A stretch of 64,000 nucleotides of DNA from Haloferax marisrubri (GCF_001469875.2 NZ_LOPW02000001.1:62001-126000); one strand, 5' to 3'; positions 31,524 through 41,131 are shown, counted from the first letter of the stretch. Made by a program: numbers and translations. Notes: generated by a model not told the origin, from the letters alone.

Positions 31524-32354
31524 TCAGCCCTCAGAACTGAGGGCGTCTCCCTCGGGTGGCTCCACCAGGGACGCGACGTTCTCGTCCCCGTCGAACGTCG
31601 GGACGAACTCGGGGCGCGACCCGCCTTCGAGACCCATGACGCGGAGCCTGTCTCGGTACTCCTCGGCGCGGAAGCGGTCCGAAAGCCGAGCGTTCGCCAC
31701 GACGACGAAGAGGAAAAAGCCGATGACGAGGAAGCCCAGGCCGGCCAGCGGCGCGATAATCGACTCGAGGTCGGGGAGGACGAGCCACGCGCCGATGAGC
31801 GCGACCCCGCCGAGCAACTGGCCGAACGCGACGATTTGGAGCATCCGATTCCCGAAGTCGCCGGTGCCCTGTGCGACGTCTTCTGGCTCGGGGAGTCTGA
31901 CGGTCTCGGGCGCGTCGTTCACCTCGAAGTCCTCCATCGAACAGAGCGCGACGGTCGGCTTCACGTCGCGAAGGACGGTCCCTTCGCCCTCGACGCTCCC
32001 GTCGGGGTAGACGACGGCGTAGCCCTCGTCGGAGTACGCGAGAATCCGGGGCTCGCCGTCTTCGGTCACGCGTTCGAGGACGGCGAACACCTCGCGAATC
32101 GCGACCCGGTAGCGGAGTTCCTGTTCGACGCGGTCGAGTAGCTCCTCGCCGACGATCCACGAGTCGGGGTCGAACGCGGCGTCCCACTCCTCGGGGGTCA
32201 TCTTCGCCATGTCGGCCGGGCCGAAGTTCTCGAAGTCGTACTTGGCTTCGACCTCCTCGCGGAGGGCCGCGAGCTCCGCGTCGGACATCGCGGCGTCGGC
32301 GTCCGCGTCCGGTGACGAGCCGTCGTCGGCCGGGGCGGAAGACGAGTCTGACAT
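31524..32354 (-). CDS. conserved membrane-associated hypothetical upstream of the cytochrome b cluster
   Basis: 276 residues. A long acidic cytoplasmic N-terminal region (residues 1-175) contains conserved segments (KYDFENFGPADMAKMTPEEWDAAFDPDSWIVGEELLDRVEQEL) and SMEDFEVNDAPETVRLPEPEDVAQGTG. Two close hydrophobic helices follow (QIVAFGQLLGGVALIGAWLVL, IAPLAGLGFLVIGFFLFVVV), and a charged tail. It is on the same strand and directly upstream (86 nt) of the halocyanin gene. No motif is recognised; a regulatory or assembly role is possible. Confidence 0.78.
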   Translation of the reverse strand: MSDSSSAPADDGSSPDADADAAMSDAELAALREEVEAKYDFENFGPADMAKMTPEEWDAAFDPDSWIVGEELLDRVEQELRYRVAIREVFAVLERVTEDGEPRILAYSDEGYAVVYPDGSVEGEGTVLRDVKPTVALCSMEDFEVNDAPETVRLPEPEDVAQGTGDFGNRMLQIVAFGQLLGGVALIGAWLVLPDLESIIAPLAGLGFLVIGFFLFVVVANARLSDRFRAEEYRDRLRVMGLEGGSRPEFVPTFDGDENVASLVEPPEGDALSSEG

Positions 32355-32594
32355 CGCCCCGGAGTAGGGTCCACGCCGGTAAACGTGTTCCGACCCCGAG
32401 CGCGTTCGTCGCGGGCGACTCGCCGCGCGCCGCTCCGAAACGCGGCGTCAGTTGGTTCGGCGCTCGAAAACTGTGGTTCGAAGCTCGAATTCTAGTTGTC
32501 GCGACCGACGTTCGGGGCCCGTCGCGTGGTCTAGCGCTCGAACGGGACGCCGCGCATCGGTCCCTTTAGGCCGGCCGGGTCCTAACGCCGTGCG

Positions 32595-33077
32595 ATGGCA
32601 GACGAGACGACGCTCGCCACGCTCGCCGCGATTACCGTCACGGCCAGTTTTCCGTTCTACATCTACGGCGCGTGGATAATGATCGACGCCGAGACGGTGT
32701 CGTGGGACGTCCTCGTCTACCACCTCAAAATCATCTTCCCCGGGCTCGTGTTGAACACGGTCCCGGTCGTCACGTGGATGCTCCCGCGGCTCTTTCAGCA
32801 ACTCAACGGCCTCAGCGCCCTGCACGCGATTCTCGGCCTGCAGGCGTACGCGATGCTCGTCTTCGCGCTCACGGGAATCGTCCGCATCTTCCAGGCCAAG
32901 TGGGAGGCCGACCTCTACCGCGACCCGGACCAAGACCTGTCACTCGACGACCTCCACGAGAACATGGGCGCGTGGCGCGGCCGCCTCCGCGTCGGCGTCT
33001 TCGGCTACGTCATCTTCTGGGTGTTCGCGTGGCTGCTCGGTATCTACCGCTACCTGAGCGGCTACGTGTTCGTCTGA
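32595..33077 (+). CDS. four-helix membrane protein, divergent from the cytochrome b cluster
   Basis: 160 residues. Helices TLATLAAITVTASFPFYIYGAWIM, LKIIFPGLVLNTVPVVTWML, ALHAILGLQAYAMLVFALTGIV and VGVFGYVIFWVFAWLLGIYRY, with His residues in helices 2 and 3 (YHLKIIF, LHAILGLQ) that could ligate heme or a metal. No family is recognised with confidence. A TATA-like CCCTTTAGG lies just upstream. It may belong functionally with the nearby respiratory genes. Confidence 0.78.
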   Translation: MADETTLATLAAITVTASFPFYIYGAWIMIDAETVSWDVLVYHLKIIFPGLVLNTVPVVTWMLPRLFQQLNGLSALHAILGLQAYAMLVFALTGIVRIFQAKWEADLYRDPDQDLSLDDLHENMGAWRGRLRVGVFGYVIFWVFAWLLGIYRYLSGYVFV

Positions 33078-33081
33078 GCGG

Positions 33082-33765
33082 TCACCACGCCTCGCCGCTG
33101 GCGAGGTCGACGTCGTGGTCGCGCTTCGACGAGGGACAGACGTCTTCGAGCACGCACGCGTCGCAGTCGGGGTTGCGCGCGTCGCAGACGGCCCGCCCGT
33201 GGCTGATGAACAGGTGCGTGAACTGCTGCCAGTCGCGCTCGGGGACGACCGGCATCAGGTCCTCCTCGATTCGCTCGGGGTACTCCTCCTCTGTCAGGCC
33301 GAGGCGACGCGAGAGCCGCTGGACGTGGGTGTCGACGACGATGCCCTCGACGATGTCGTGGCCGTGCTGGAGGACGACGTTCGCGGTCTTCCGGCCGACG
33401 CCGGCGAGGTCGGTCAGCGCGGACATGGTGTCCGGAACCTCGCCGTCGTGCTTTTCGATGATGTCCGCGCACGCGGAGCGGATGTACTTCGCCTTGTTGT
33501 TGTAGTAGGTGATGGAGCTGATGTCGTCGGCCAGCTCCTCTTGGTCGGCGGCGGCGTAGTCCGCGGCGTCGTCGTACTTCTCGAACAGCTCCGCGGTGAC
33601 CTTGTTGACGCGCTCGTCGGTACACTGCGCCGAAAGCATGACGGCGATGAGCAGTTCGAGGCGATTCGAGTAGGAAAGCGAGATGGTGGTGTCGGGGTAC
33701 TCCTCGTACAGTCGGTCGAGGACCTCCTCGGCTTGCGCCTCGCGGCTTTCGAGTGGCGTGCCCAT
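33082..33765 (-). CDS. nth: endonuclease III, bifunctional DNA glycosylase/AP lyase
   Basis: 227 residues. Helix-hairpin-helix LAGVGRKTANVVL contains the catalytic Lys (RKT), and VDTHVQRLSRRLG the catalytic Asp (VDTHV). The C-terminal [4Fe-4S] cluster is CDARNPDCDACVLEDVC (C-x6-C-x2-C-x5-C). It removes oxidised pyrimidines and cuts the AP site. ATG at 33765 is the natural start. It is convergent with the membrane protein gene, 4 nt between stops. Confidence 0.97.
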   Translation of the reverse strand: MGTPLESREAQAEEVLDRLYEEYPDTTISLSYSNRLELLIAVMLSAQCTDERVNKVTAELFEKYDDAADYAAADQEELADDISSITYYNNKAKYIRSACADIIEKHDGEVPDTMSALTDLAGVGRKTANVVLQHGHDIVEGIVVDTHVQRLSRRLGLTEEEYPERIEEDLMPVVPERDWQQFTHLFISHGRAVCDARNPDCDACVLEDVCPSSKRDHDVDLASGEAW

Positions 33766-33900
33766 ACCTGTGGGTGCGACCCGGTCGGTTTCAGTCGTTC
33801 GGGTTGGGGCGAGGGGTGCGGATTCCTGACTCTCCGGATTCTCGCGGTCTAAGAGCCAGCGGTCGGTGTTATCGACGCGTCAAGCGTCTCAAAGAACGGA

Positions 33901-34650
33901 GTGAGTACGATGACACCGACCACCGAGTCCCGACGGGACGGCAGTCCGCCGACCGAGACGCGAACCGAACGAATCACCGAGACGCCGGGCGCACACGGCT
34001 CCCAGCGCGAGCGGTACGTCGCCGGCGCGATGCTGTTCGCGTTCGGCCTGCTCGCGCTCATGGGAATCATCACCGCCGAGGCGTTCTACCCCAGCTACAA
34101 CGCGGGCGTACAGGAGATAAGCGACCTCGGCGCGACGAGGCCGCCCAACAGCGTCATCCTCCAGCCGTCGGCGACGATTTTCAACGCGACGATGATACTT
34201 TCGGGGCTGTTGGTCCTCGGCGCGAGCTACTTCGCACACCGGGCGTTCCGCGACCGTGTCGTCACCGCCGCCATCGCCGCGCTCGGCCTCGGCGTCCTCG
34301 GCGTGGGTATCTTCGACGGGAGCGAAGCCCCGATGCACGGGCTGTCCGCGCTCCTGACGTTCTTCGCCGGCGGTCTCTCGGCGGTCGTCGCCGCGCGGGT
34401 CATCGAGACGCCGTTCCGCTACCTCTCGGTCGCGGTTGGCGGCTTCGTCCTCACCCTCTTGGTGAGTATCTTCGCGTTCGGCCTCCTCGGTCTCCCGCAC
34501 CCGCTTTCGTTCCTCGGCGCGGGCGGTATCGAGCGCTACGTCGCCTACCCGGTACTTCTGTGGTTCATCGGGTTCGGCGGCTACCTGATGGGGCCCGCGT
34601 CGGAGACGACACCCGCCGAGCCGAGCGATTCGACCGACTCGGCCGCCTGA
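33901..34650 (+). CDS. DUF998 membrane protein
   Basis: 249 residues. A Thr/Arg/Glu-rich cytoplasmic start (TPTTESRRDGSPPTETRTERITETPG) is followed by about six helices: YVAGAMLFAFGLLALMGIITAEA, SATIFNATMILSGLLVLGASYF, VVTAAIAALGLGVLGVGIFDG, GLSALLTFFAGGLSAVVAARV and two more. NAGVQEISDLGATRPPNS after helix 1 matches the ISxLG type loop of DUF998. The function is unknown. GTG at 33901 is leaderless-compatible with the TGTTATCG element at about 33867-33874; the ATG at 33910 is an alternative. Confidence 0.82.
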   Translation: MSTMTPTTESRRDGSPPTETRTERITETPGAHGSQRERYVAGAMLFAFGLLALMGIITAEAFYPSYNAGVQEISDLGATRPPNSVILQPSATIFNATMILSGLLVLGASYFAHRAFRDRVVTAAIAALGLGVLGVGIFDGSEAPMHGLSALLTFFAGGLSAVVAARVIETPFRYLSVAVGGFVLTLLVSIFAFGLLGLPHPLSFLGAGGIERYVAYPVLLWFIGFGGYLMGPASETTPAEPSDSTDSAA

Positions 34651-34728
34651 CCGACGCCGCCCGGTGAGGCGTCCGACGCGGCCGCGTGAACCCGACGATT
34701 TATGATACACGACCGCGACCGACCGAGC

Positions 34729-34863
34729 ATGTCCACGCTCGAACTTCCCGGCCGGCGCGAATCGTGGCTGACCGCGGCCGCGACGCTCGGCGGGTACGGT
34801 CTCATCCTTACTGCGATGTTCCTCGCGTTGTTCGTCCTTCCGTACGTCGCGTTCGCCGCGTAG
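34729..34863 (+). CDS. 44-aa membrane protein, function unknown
   Basis: MSTLELPGRRESWLTAAATL, then GGYGLILTAMFLALFVLPYV and AFAA. One hydrophobic helix follows a basic-polar start. An upstream TATA-like TTTATGATA at about 34700-34708 gives a near-leaderless ATG. It is the only plausible gene between the DUF998 and PAN genes. I do not recognise it. Confidence 0.65.
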   Translation: MSTLELPGRRESWLTAAATLGGYGLILTAMFLALFVLPYVAFAA

Positions 34864-34942
34864 TCACTCGGCGGTCGGCGTCGCGCGAAAAGTGAGATAC
34901 GGAATCGAAAGCCGAAACGGAACGAATCGCGACTCGCGTCGA

Positions 34943-36163
34943 TTACGCGAACGCGCGGGAGACTTCCGTCTCGTCCGAGGCTTCCTGCTGAATCTTCTCC
35001 CAGGCGTCGAGGAAGTCCTGCATGTATATCTCCGTGCGGTCGTCGCGGATGGCGAACATCCCGGCCTCCGTACAGATGGCCTTGATGTCGGCACCGGAGG
35101 CGTTGTCGGCCATCTCGGCGAGTTCGACGAAGTCCACGTCGTCGGAGACGTTCATCTTCCGGGTGTGAATCTGGAAGATTATCTCGCGGCCGTCCTCGTT
35201 CGGCTTGGGAACCTCGATGAGGCGGTCGAACCGGCCGGGGCGGAGAATCGCGGGGTCGAGCATGTCGAAGCGGTTGGTCGCCGCGATGATGCGGATGTTC
35301 CCGCGTTCGTCGAAGCCGTCCATCTCGGCGAGCAGTTGCATCATCGTGCGCTGGACCTCGGCGTCGCCGGAGGTCTTCGAGTCCGTGCGCTTCGAGGCGA
35401 TGGCGTCGATCTCGTCGATGAAGATGACGGCGGGCTCGTTCTCGCGGGCGACCTCGAACAGGTCGCGGACGAGCTTCGCGCCCTCGCCGATGAACTTGTG
35501 CACAAGCTCGGAGCCGGCCATCTTGATGAACGAGGCGTTCGTCTGGTTGGCGACGGCCTTGGCGAGCATCGTCTTCCCGGTCCCCGGCGGGCCGTAGAGG
35601 AGCACGCCGGACGGCGGGTCGATGCCCACCTTCTCGAACATCTCGGGGCGGTCGAGCGGCATCTCGACCGTCTCGCGGACCTCCTGCATCTGCTCTTCGA
35701 GTCCGCCGATGTCCTCGTAGGTCACGTCGGGGCTGTGTTCGACCTGCATCACGCGCGCCCGGACGTCCGTCTCCTTGTCGAGTCGCTTGACGATGGAAAG
35801 GGAGTTGTTCACGGCGACGCGCGCGTCGGGTTCGAGCTCCTCGCGCATCTCGTCGGTCACTTCGGTGAGGGCCTCTTGGTTATTACCGTGCTGCTTGATG
35901 ATGACCCCCTCGTCGGTGATTTCCTGAACCGTCGCAACGAAGAGCGGCGACTGCTTGAGCTTCTTGTTCTCGTGGGTAAGCCGCTCGAGCTTCTGTTGAT
36001 ACTTGTTGTTCTCGGCGTTCGTGTCGAGGAGCTTGTCGCGCATCTCCTCGTTTTGCGTTTCGAGAACTTCGAGCCGCTCTTGAAGGGCGGTGATCTTCTC
36101 CTGCTGCGACGCCGAGTCCTTATCGTAGGGGAGATCGACGTCGTCCACAGTATCGGTCATCAT
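34943..36163 (-). CDS. panA: proteasome-activating nucleotidase (PAN) AAA ATPase
   Basis: 406 residues. N-terminal coiled coil (SQQEKITALQERLEVLETQNEEMRDKLLDTNAENNKYQQKLERLTHENKKL, about residues 20-75), OB domain, then the AAA module: GPPGTGKTMLAKA (Walker A), VIFIDEIDAIA (Walker B), AATNRFDMLDPAILRPGRFDR (sensor 1 and Arg finger) and GADIKAICTEAG. It forms the hexameric ring that unfolds proteins for the 20S proteasome. The C-terminus is SRAFA, where the usual docking end is hydrophobic-Tyr-X (HbYX); here Phe replaces Tyr. Divergent from the HTH-mre11 operon with an AT-rich spacer. Confidence 0.97.
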   Translation of the reverse strand: MMTDTVDDVDLPYDKDSASQQEKITALQERLEVLETQNEEMRDKLLDTNAENNKYQQKLERLTHENKKLKQSPLFVATVQEITDEGVIIKQHGNNQEALTEVTDEMREELEPDARVAVNNSLSIVKRLDKETDVRARVMQVEHSPDVTYEDIGGLEEQMQEVRETVEMPLDRPEMFEKVGIDPPSGVLLYGPPGTGKTMLAKAVANQTNASFIKMAGSELVHKFIGEGAKLVRDLFEVARENEPAVIFIDEIDAIASKRTDSKTSGDAEVQRTMMQLLAEMDGFDERGNIRIIAATNRFDMLDPAILRPGRFDRLIEVPKPNEDGREIIFQIHTRKMNVSDDVDFVELAEMADNASGADIKAICTEAGMFAIRDDRTEIYMQDFLDAWEKIQQEASDETEVSRAFA

Positions 36164-36331
36164 CCGGCATAGGGTGCAGGTTCATAAGAGGCTTCGGGTG
36201 TGTGAGGGATTCGCCGCCTAGGGGGCGTCTCCCGCCCGGATGACGAGTCTGACGTGCGTCACATAAATTTCTCACAGTAATAAATCTGGATAGCAAATAT
36301 TATCTAATAGCATTGCATGGTGTCTCGTACG
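36164..36331. promoter_or_regulatory. divergent AT-rich promoter region between panA and the HTH-mre11-rad50 operon
   Basis: 168 nt, much richer in A+T than its surroundings. It carries TATA-like sequences such as AGTAATAAATC (36275-36285), AATATTATCTAATA (36296-36309) for the plus gene, and CTTATGAACC on the minus strand at about 36180-36190 for panA. It holds no gene. Confidence 0.6.
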
Positions 36332-36601
36332 ATGAGCACTACGGAAGCAGTCGAACGCGAGTCCGAGCCCCAGTCAGACGACCGGTGGGAATCGGTTCGG
36401 GACATGCCCCCGAGCGCGAAGTTGGTCGCGAAGATTCTCGACTACGAGGACACGCTCACCCAGAGCCAAATCGCCGAGGAGTCACTTCTGCCCCCGCGCA
36501 CCGTCCGCTACGCGCTCTCCCGGCTGGAAGACGAGGGCGCGGTCGACTCCCGGTTTTCGTTCTCCGACGCGCGCAAGCGCCTCTACACGCTCAACATTTA
36601 A
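36332..36601 (+). CDS. small winged-helix regulator upstream of mre11-rad50
   Basis: 89 residues from ATG at 36332 (an ATG at 36317 would add five residues). A polar N-terminus precedes a single winged helix: PPSAKLVAKILDYEDTLTQSQIAEESLLPPRTVRYALSRLEDEGAVDSRFSF, then a wing SDARKRLYTLNI. It is MarR/ArsR-like, with no metal or ligand pocket visible. It is 26 nt before the next gene of the same strand. It may regulate its own repair operon. The promoter (AATATTATC) is about 28 nt upstream of 36332. Confidence 0.82.
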   Translation: MSTTEAVERESEPQSDDRWESVRDMPPSAKLVAKILDYEDTLTQSQIAEESLLPPRTVRYALSRLEDEGAVDSRFSFSDARKRLYTLNI

Positions 36602-36627
36602 ATCCGAACGCGCGGCCACGTCGTCGC

Positions 36628-37041
36628 ATGTCTTCGCCCGCTCCCGACGACGTCGGCCGCGCCCTCTCCGCGCTCGCCGACGCTGACGCCGATGCCGATG
36701 TCGACGACCGGTCCGGGTCGCGCCCGCCCGCCGAGGTCGTCGCCGACGCGCGAAGCGCGTTTCAATCGCTCCACTCTGCCGCGCGATTTCTCTCCGATGG
36801 TGGCGAACTGACGCTCCGTCGAGCGGTCGGCGAGGCCGCGCGACGCGGACACCACGACTGCGCGCGTAGCGGGCGGTCACTCCTCGCAGCCCTCGACCGG
36901 CTACGCGGCGCGCTCGGCGGCGCGGCCGACGAGTCGGCGCGGGGTTTCCGCGCCGCTCGGGGACGACCGCGGGACGCAGACCACTTTCGCTCCGGTCGCA
37001 CAACCGTTTTCAGCGGCGGTGGCGAACCGGTTGATAGATGA
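36628..37041 (+). CDS. hypothetical helical protein, overlaps mre11
   Basis: 137 residues, Ala/Arg/Asp-rich: ALSALADADADADVDDRSGS low-complexity start, then VVADARSAFQSLHSAARFLSDGGELTLRRAVGEAARRG and GRSLLAALDRLRGALGGAADESARGF. It is mostly alpha-helical with no known motif, and has a basic tail (RGRPRDADHFRSGRTTVF). Its TGA overlaps the mre11 ATG (ATGA), so translation is coupled. I know no function; position suggests involvement with Mre11-Rad50. Confidence 0.72.
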   Translation: MSSPAPDDVGRALSALADADADADVDDRSGSRPPAEVVADARSAFQSLHSAARFLSDGGELTLRRAVGEAARRGHHDCARSGRSLLAALDRLRGALGGAADESARGFRAARGRPRDADHFRSGRTTVFSGGGEPVDR

Positions 37042-38417
37042 CACGGGTGATACACACCGGCGACACCCACATCGGGTATCAGCAGTACCACTCGCCGGAG
37101 CGCCGCCAGGACTTCCTCGACGCCTTCGAACGGGTCGTCGCGGACGCGCTCGACGGGGACGTGGACGCCGTCGTCCACGCGGGCGACCTCTACCACGACC
37201 GCCGTCCCGAACTCCCGGACCTCCTCGGGACGCTCGCCGCGCTCCGCCGCCTCGACGACGCCGGGATTCCCTTCCTCGCCATCGTCGGCAACCACGAGTC
37301 GACCCGCGGGGGCCAGTGGCTCGACCTCTTCGAGCGCCTCGGACTGGCGACGAGACTCGGGCGCGACCCGCACGTCGTCGGCGACGTGGCGTTCTACGGC
37401 CTCGACCACGTGCCGCGCTCCCGACGCGACGAACTCGACTACCAGTTCGACCCCGTCGACGCCGAGCGCGCGGTGCTCGTCGCCCACGGCCTGTTTACGC
37501 CCTTCGCGCACGCCGACTGGGAGACGGAAACCGTTCTCGCCGAGTCGAACGTCGACTTCGACGCGGTCCTCCTCGGCGACAACCACGTCCCCGACACCGC
37601 CGAACTCGACGGGACGTGGGTGACCTACTGCGGGTCGACCGAGCGCGCGAGCGCGAGCGAGCGCGAACCGCGCGGGTACAACCTCGTCCAGTTCACGCCC
37701 GACGAGGTCGATATCCGCCGTCGAACCCTCGAAACGCGCCCGTTCGCCTTCGTCGAGGTCGACCTCGCCGGCGACGAGGGCATCGAGCGCGTCCGCCAGC
37801 GCGTCCGCGAGTTCGACCTCGAAGACGCGGTCGTCATCGTCGAACTGCGGGGCGAGGGCGAGACCGTCACCCCCGCGGCGGTCGAGTCGTTCGCCGTCGA
37901 GGAGGGCGCGCTCGTCGCCCGCGTCAACGACAAGCGCGACATCGACGACGACGGCGAACTGGCAACCGACGTGACCTTCGCCGACCCCGACGACGCGGTG
38001 CGCGAGCGGGTCCGCGAGATGGGTCTGTCGAGCGCCGCCCTCGACGTGGACGAGACGGTCCGCGCGAGCAAGGTCGCCGACTCGAACGTCCGCGACGAAG
38101 TGAGCGAGCGCGTCGCGTCGCTTCTCTCGGACGACCCCGACGCCTTCGTCGCCGCCGAGCGCGACGGCGACGCCCAGGGCGAGGACGAGAATTCGGAGGG
38201 CGTCGAAGACGCGGCGGTCGCTGAAGACGTTGAAGCTGCCGAAGAAGTGTCCGAGTCTGGGACCGAGACGACGACCGAATCCGACGCCGAGACGACGACC
38301 GAATCCGACGCCGAGACGACGGCCGAATCCGACGCCGAGACGACGACCGAATCCGACTCGGAGGCCGCCGCGGACCCGGCGGCGAGCCGCGACAGCTCGC
38401 TGGGTGATTTCGCGTGA
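37038..38417 (+). CDS. mre11: DNA double-strand break repair nuclease Mre11
   Basis: 459 residues. Phosphoesterase motifs are [35 protein letters not shown] and LLGDNHVPD, giving the two-Mn site. A capping domain follows (residues about 210-330). The C-terminal tail is a long acidic, low-complexity linker that includes a 24-bp tandem repeat (DAETTTES units, 38283-38354), probably flexible. Ends in [10 protein letters not shown]. Overlaps rad50 start (GTGA), so the complex subunits are co-translated. It processes broken DNA ends with Rad50. Confidence 0.97.
   Translation: MTRVIHTGDTHIGYQQYHSPERRQDFLDAFERVVADALDGDVDAVVHAGDLYHDRRPELPDLLGTLAALRRLDDAGIPFLAIVGNHESTRGGQWLDLFERLGLATRLGRDPHVVGDVAFYGLDHVPRSRRDELDYQFDPVDAERAVLVAHGLFTPFAHADWETETVLAESNVDFDAVLLGDNHVPDTAELDGTWVTYCGSTERASASEREPRGYNLVQFTPDEVDIRRRTLETRPFAFVEVDLAGDEGIERVRQRVREFDLEDAVVIVELRGEGETVTPAAVESFAVEEGALVARVNDKRDIDDDGELATDVTFADPDDAVRERVREMGLSSAALDVDETVRASKVADSNVRDEVSERVASLLSDDPDAFVAAERDGDAQGEDENSEGVEDAAVAEDVEAAEEVSESGTETTTESDAETTTESDAETTAESDAETTTESDSEAAADPAASRDSSLGDFA
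38259..38354 (+). repeat. 24-bp tandem repeat within mre11
   Basis: Three near-perfect copies of a 24-bp unit starting at 38283, 38307 and 38331, plus a diverged partial copy just before. Each encodes D-A-E-T-T-T-E-S. One copy has a Thr-to-Ala change. The repeat is in frame and only lengthens an unstructured acidic linker; copy number is likely to vary between strains. Confidence 0.9.
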
Positions 38418-41095
38418 GATTCACCCGCGTCGCCATCCGGAACTTCAAGCCCTACGAGGACGCCGAACTCGACCTCCGAGACGGCGTCACGGTCATCCAC
38501 GGCGTCAACGGCAGCGGCAAGTCGTCGCTCCTCGAAGCGTGCTTCTTCGCGCTCTACGGCTCGAAGGCGCTCGCGGGGACGCTCGAAGACGTGGTGACCA
38601 CGGGCGCGGACGACGCCGAAATCGCGCTCGAATTCGTTCACGACGGCGGCGAGTACCGCATCGACCGCCGGATTCGCGTCTCCGGCGACCGCGCGACCAC
38701 CGCCAAGTGCGTCCTCGAAGGTCCCGAGGGAACCGTCGAGGGCGCGCGCGACGTTCGCCGGCACGTCGCGTCGCTCCTGCGGATGGACGCCGAGGCGTTC
38801 GTGAACTGCGCGTACGTCCAGCAGGGCGAGGTCAACAAGCTCATCAACGCGACGCCGAGCCAGCGGCAGGACATGATAGACGACCTCCTCCAACTCGGAA
38901 AGCTCGAGACGTACCGCGAGCGGGCCGGCAACGCCCGCCTCGGGGTCGAAGACGTGCTGACGAGCAAACGGAGCGTCCTCGAAGACGTCGAGTCGCAAAT
39001 CGAGGCCAAAGAGGACGCGGACCTCCACGCGACGCTCAACGCGCTCGAATCCGAACTCGACTCCCTCGACGAGCAGATTTCGAACTACGAGGGCCAGCGC
39101 GACAAGGCGAAGTCGGCGCTCGACGCCGCCGAGGCGACGCTCGACGAACACGCCGAAAAGCGGGAGCGCCTCGACGAGGTCGAAGCGGCAATCGAGGACC
39201 TGACCGCGAAAATCTCCGCCGACGAGACGAAGCGCGACGACCTCTCGGAGCGTATCCGCGAACTCGACGCTGCGGCCGACGACCTCGAATCTGACATCGA
39301 CGACGCCCTCGCCCGGGCCGACCTCGACGACGCGAGCGACGAGGCGATAGCCGACGCGCGGGAGGCGCTTTCGGAGCGCGAGGCGGAACTCCGCGACGAC
39401 CTCTCGGAGGCGCGGACGCGGACGCAGGCGTTCGAGACGCAGGCCGAGCGGCTCGCCGAGCGCGCCGACGACCTCGAATCGCGCGCCGAGGAGAAACGCG
39501 AGGCCGCCGCCGCCGACGCGGAGGCCGCCGCCGACGCCGAGCGAGAACTCGAATCGTTCCGCGAGACGCGCGCGGAGCTTCGGTCGTCGCTCGACGACGC
39601 CGAGGCCCGGTTCGAAGACGCCCCCGTCGAACTCGGCGAGGCGGCAGACCTGCTCGAAAAACGGCGTGAGGCGCGGTCCGACGCCCGCGAGTCGCTCGCG
39701 GAGACGGAGACCGAACTGAAGAACGCGCGCGAGCGCCTCGCCGAGGCCGAGCGTCTCCGCGACGCGGGCAAGTGTCCCGAGTGCGGGCAGCCGGTCGAGG
39801 GGTCGCCCCACGTCGACGCCATCAGCGAGCGCGAGGCCGCGGTCGAGTCGCTGGAGGCCGACCGCGAATCGCTCGAATCGGACGTCGAGTCACGTTCTGC
39901 GGCTGTCGAGGCGGCCGAGGCGCTGGTCGAAATCGAGAACCGCGCGAGCACCCAGCGCGACAAACTCGACCTCGTGGAAGAACGCATCGCCGACCGCGAG
40001 GAGACCGTCGAGAGCCGCCGCGAGGCCGCCGAAGAAAAGCGCGAGGCGGCCGCGGAACTCGAAGCCGAAGCCGAGGAGAAACGCGAGGCCGCGACGACGC
40101 AGGCCGAGCGGGCCGAGGAAGTCGCTGAGACGGTCGAATCGCTCGAATCAGACCTCCAATCCCTCGACGAGCGGCGCGACCGACTCGACCGCGTCGAATC
40201 GCTGGTCGAGACGCGGGCCGAGAAAATCGACGCTCGGGACCGCCTCCGCGAGAAACGCGAGACGCTCGCAGAGGTGAACCGCGAGCGCCGCGAACACCTC
40301 CGCGAGCGCCGCGAGCGCCGCGACGAACTCCGCGAGACGGTCGACGAGGAGGCGGTCGAGGGGGCGAAGAAGCGCAAACGGAACGCCGCGGAGTACCTCG
40401 AACGGGTCGAAGACGAGGTGTTGCCCGAGTTGCGTGAGAAGCGCGACGACCTCCAGAGCCGCGTCGGTGGCGTCGAGGCCGAACTCGAACAGTTGGGCGA
40501 CCTCCGAGAGCGCCGCGACGGCCTCGCCGAGCGCGTGGACGCCCTCGAATCGCTCCACGACGAGGTCTCGACGCTCGAATCGACCTACGGCGACCTCCGG
40601 GCGGAGCTTCGCCAGCGCAACGTCGAGGTGCTCGAACGGATGCTCAACGAGACGTTCGACCTCGTCTACGCCAACGACGCTTACTCGCGCATCCGACTCG
40701 ACGGCGAGTACGGCTTGACGGTGTTCCAGAAGGACGGCACCGCACTCGAACCCGAACAGCTCTCGGGCGGCGAGCGCGCCCTGTTCAACCTCAGCCTCCG
40801 GTGTGCCATCTATCGGCTCCTCGCGGAGGGAATCGACGGCGCGGCCCCGCTCCCGCCGCTCATCCTCGACGAGCCGACGGTCTTCCTCGACGACGGCCAC
40901 GTCTCGCGGCTGGTCGACCTCGTCGAGGACATGCAGAACCGCGGCGTCAAGCAGATTCTCATCGTCAGCCACGACAACGAACTGGTCGGCGCGGCCGACG
41001 ACCTCGTCCGCGTGGAGAAGAACCCGACGACGAACCGCTCGACGGTCGAGCGGACCGACGCGCCGACCGTCGAGAGCGCGCTCGCGGACGACTGA
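38414..41095 (+). CDS. rad50: DNA double-strand break repair ATPase Rad50
   Basis: 893 residues. Walker [17 protein letters not shown] (about residue 31), long antiparallel coiled coils on each side of the zinc hook CPECGQP (about residue 453), and the C-terminal lobe with signature [15 protein letters not shown] (about 784) and Walker [13 protein letters not shown] (about 816), then the His-loop [11 protein letters not shown]. It pairs with Mre11 for end tethering and processing. The GTG start (38414) overlaps the mre11 TGA. Confidence 0.98.
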   Translation: MRFTRVAIRNFKPYEDAELDLRDGVTVIHGVNGSGKSSLLEACFFALYGSKALAGTLEDVVTTGADDAEIALEFVHDGGEYRIDRRIRVSGDRATTAKCVLEGPEGTVEGARDVRRHVASLLRMDAEAFVNCAYVQQGEVNKLINATPSQRQDMIDDLLQLGKLETYRERAGNARLGVEDVLTSKRSVLEDVESQIEAKEDADLHATLNALESELDSLDEQISNYEGQRDKAKSALDAAEATLDEHAEKRERLDEVEAAIEDLTAKISADETKRDDLSERIRELDAAADDLESDIDDALARADLDDASDEAIADAREALSEREAELRDDLSEARTRTQAFETQAERLAERADDLESRAEEKREAAAADAEAAADAERELESFRETRAELRSSLDDAEARFEDAPVELGEAADLLEKRREARSDARESLAETETELKNARERLAEAERLRDAGKCPECGQPVEGSPHVDAISEREAAVESLEADRESLESDVESRSAAVEAAEALVEIENRASTQRDKLDLVEERIADREETVESRREAAEEKREAAAELEAEAEEKREAATTQAERAEEVAETVESLESDLQSLDERRDRLDRVESLVETRAEKIDARDRLREKRETLAEVNRERREHLRERRERRDELRETVDEEAVEGAKKRKRNAAEYLERVEDEVLPELREKRDDLQSRVGGVEAELEQLGDLRERRDGLAERVDALESLHDEVSTLESTYGDLRAELRQRNVEVLERMLNETFDLVYANDAYSRIRLDGEYGLTVFQKDGTALEPEQLSGGERALFNLSLRCAIYRLLAEGIDGAAPLPPLILDEPTVFLDDGHVSRLVDLVEDMQNRGVKQILIVSHDNELVGAADDLVRVEKNPTTNRSTVERTDAPTVESALADD

Positions 41096-41131
41096 GGTCG
41101 CTCGTGTCCGCGGCGATACCCTATTCGCTCG

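Noticed and set aside
38259-38354. CRISPR array
   Set aside because: The repeat units are contiguous without spacers and translate in frame as part of Mre11.
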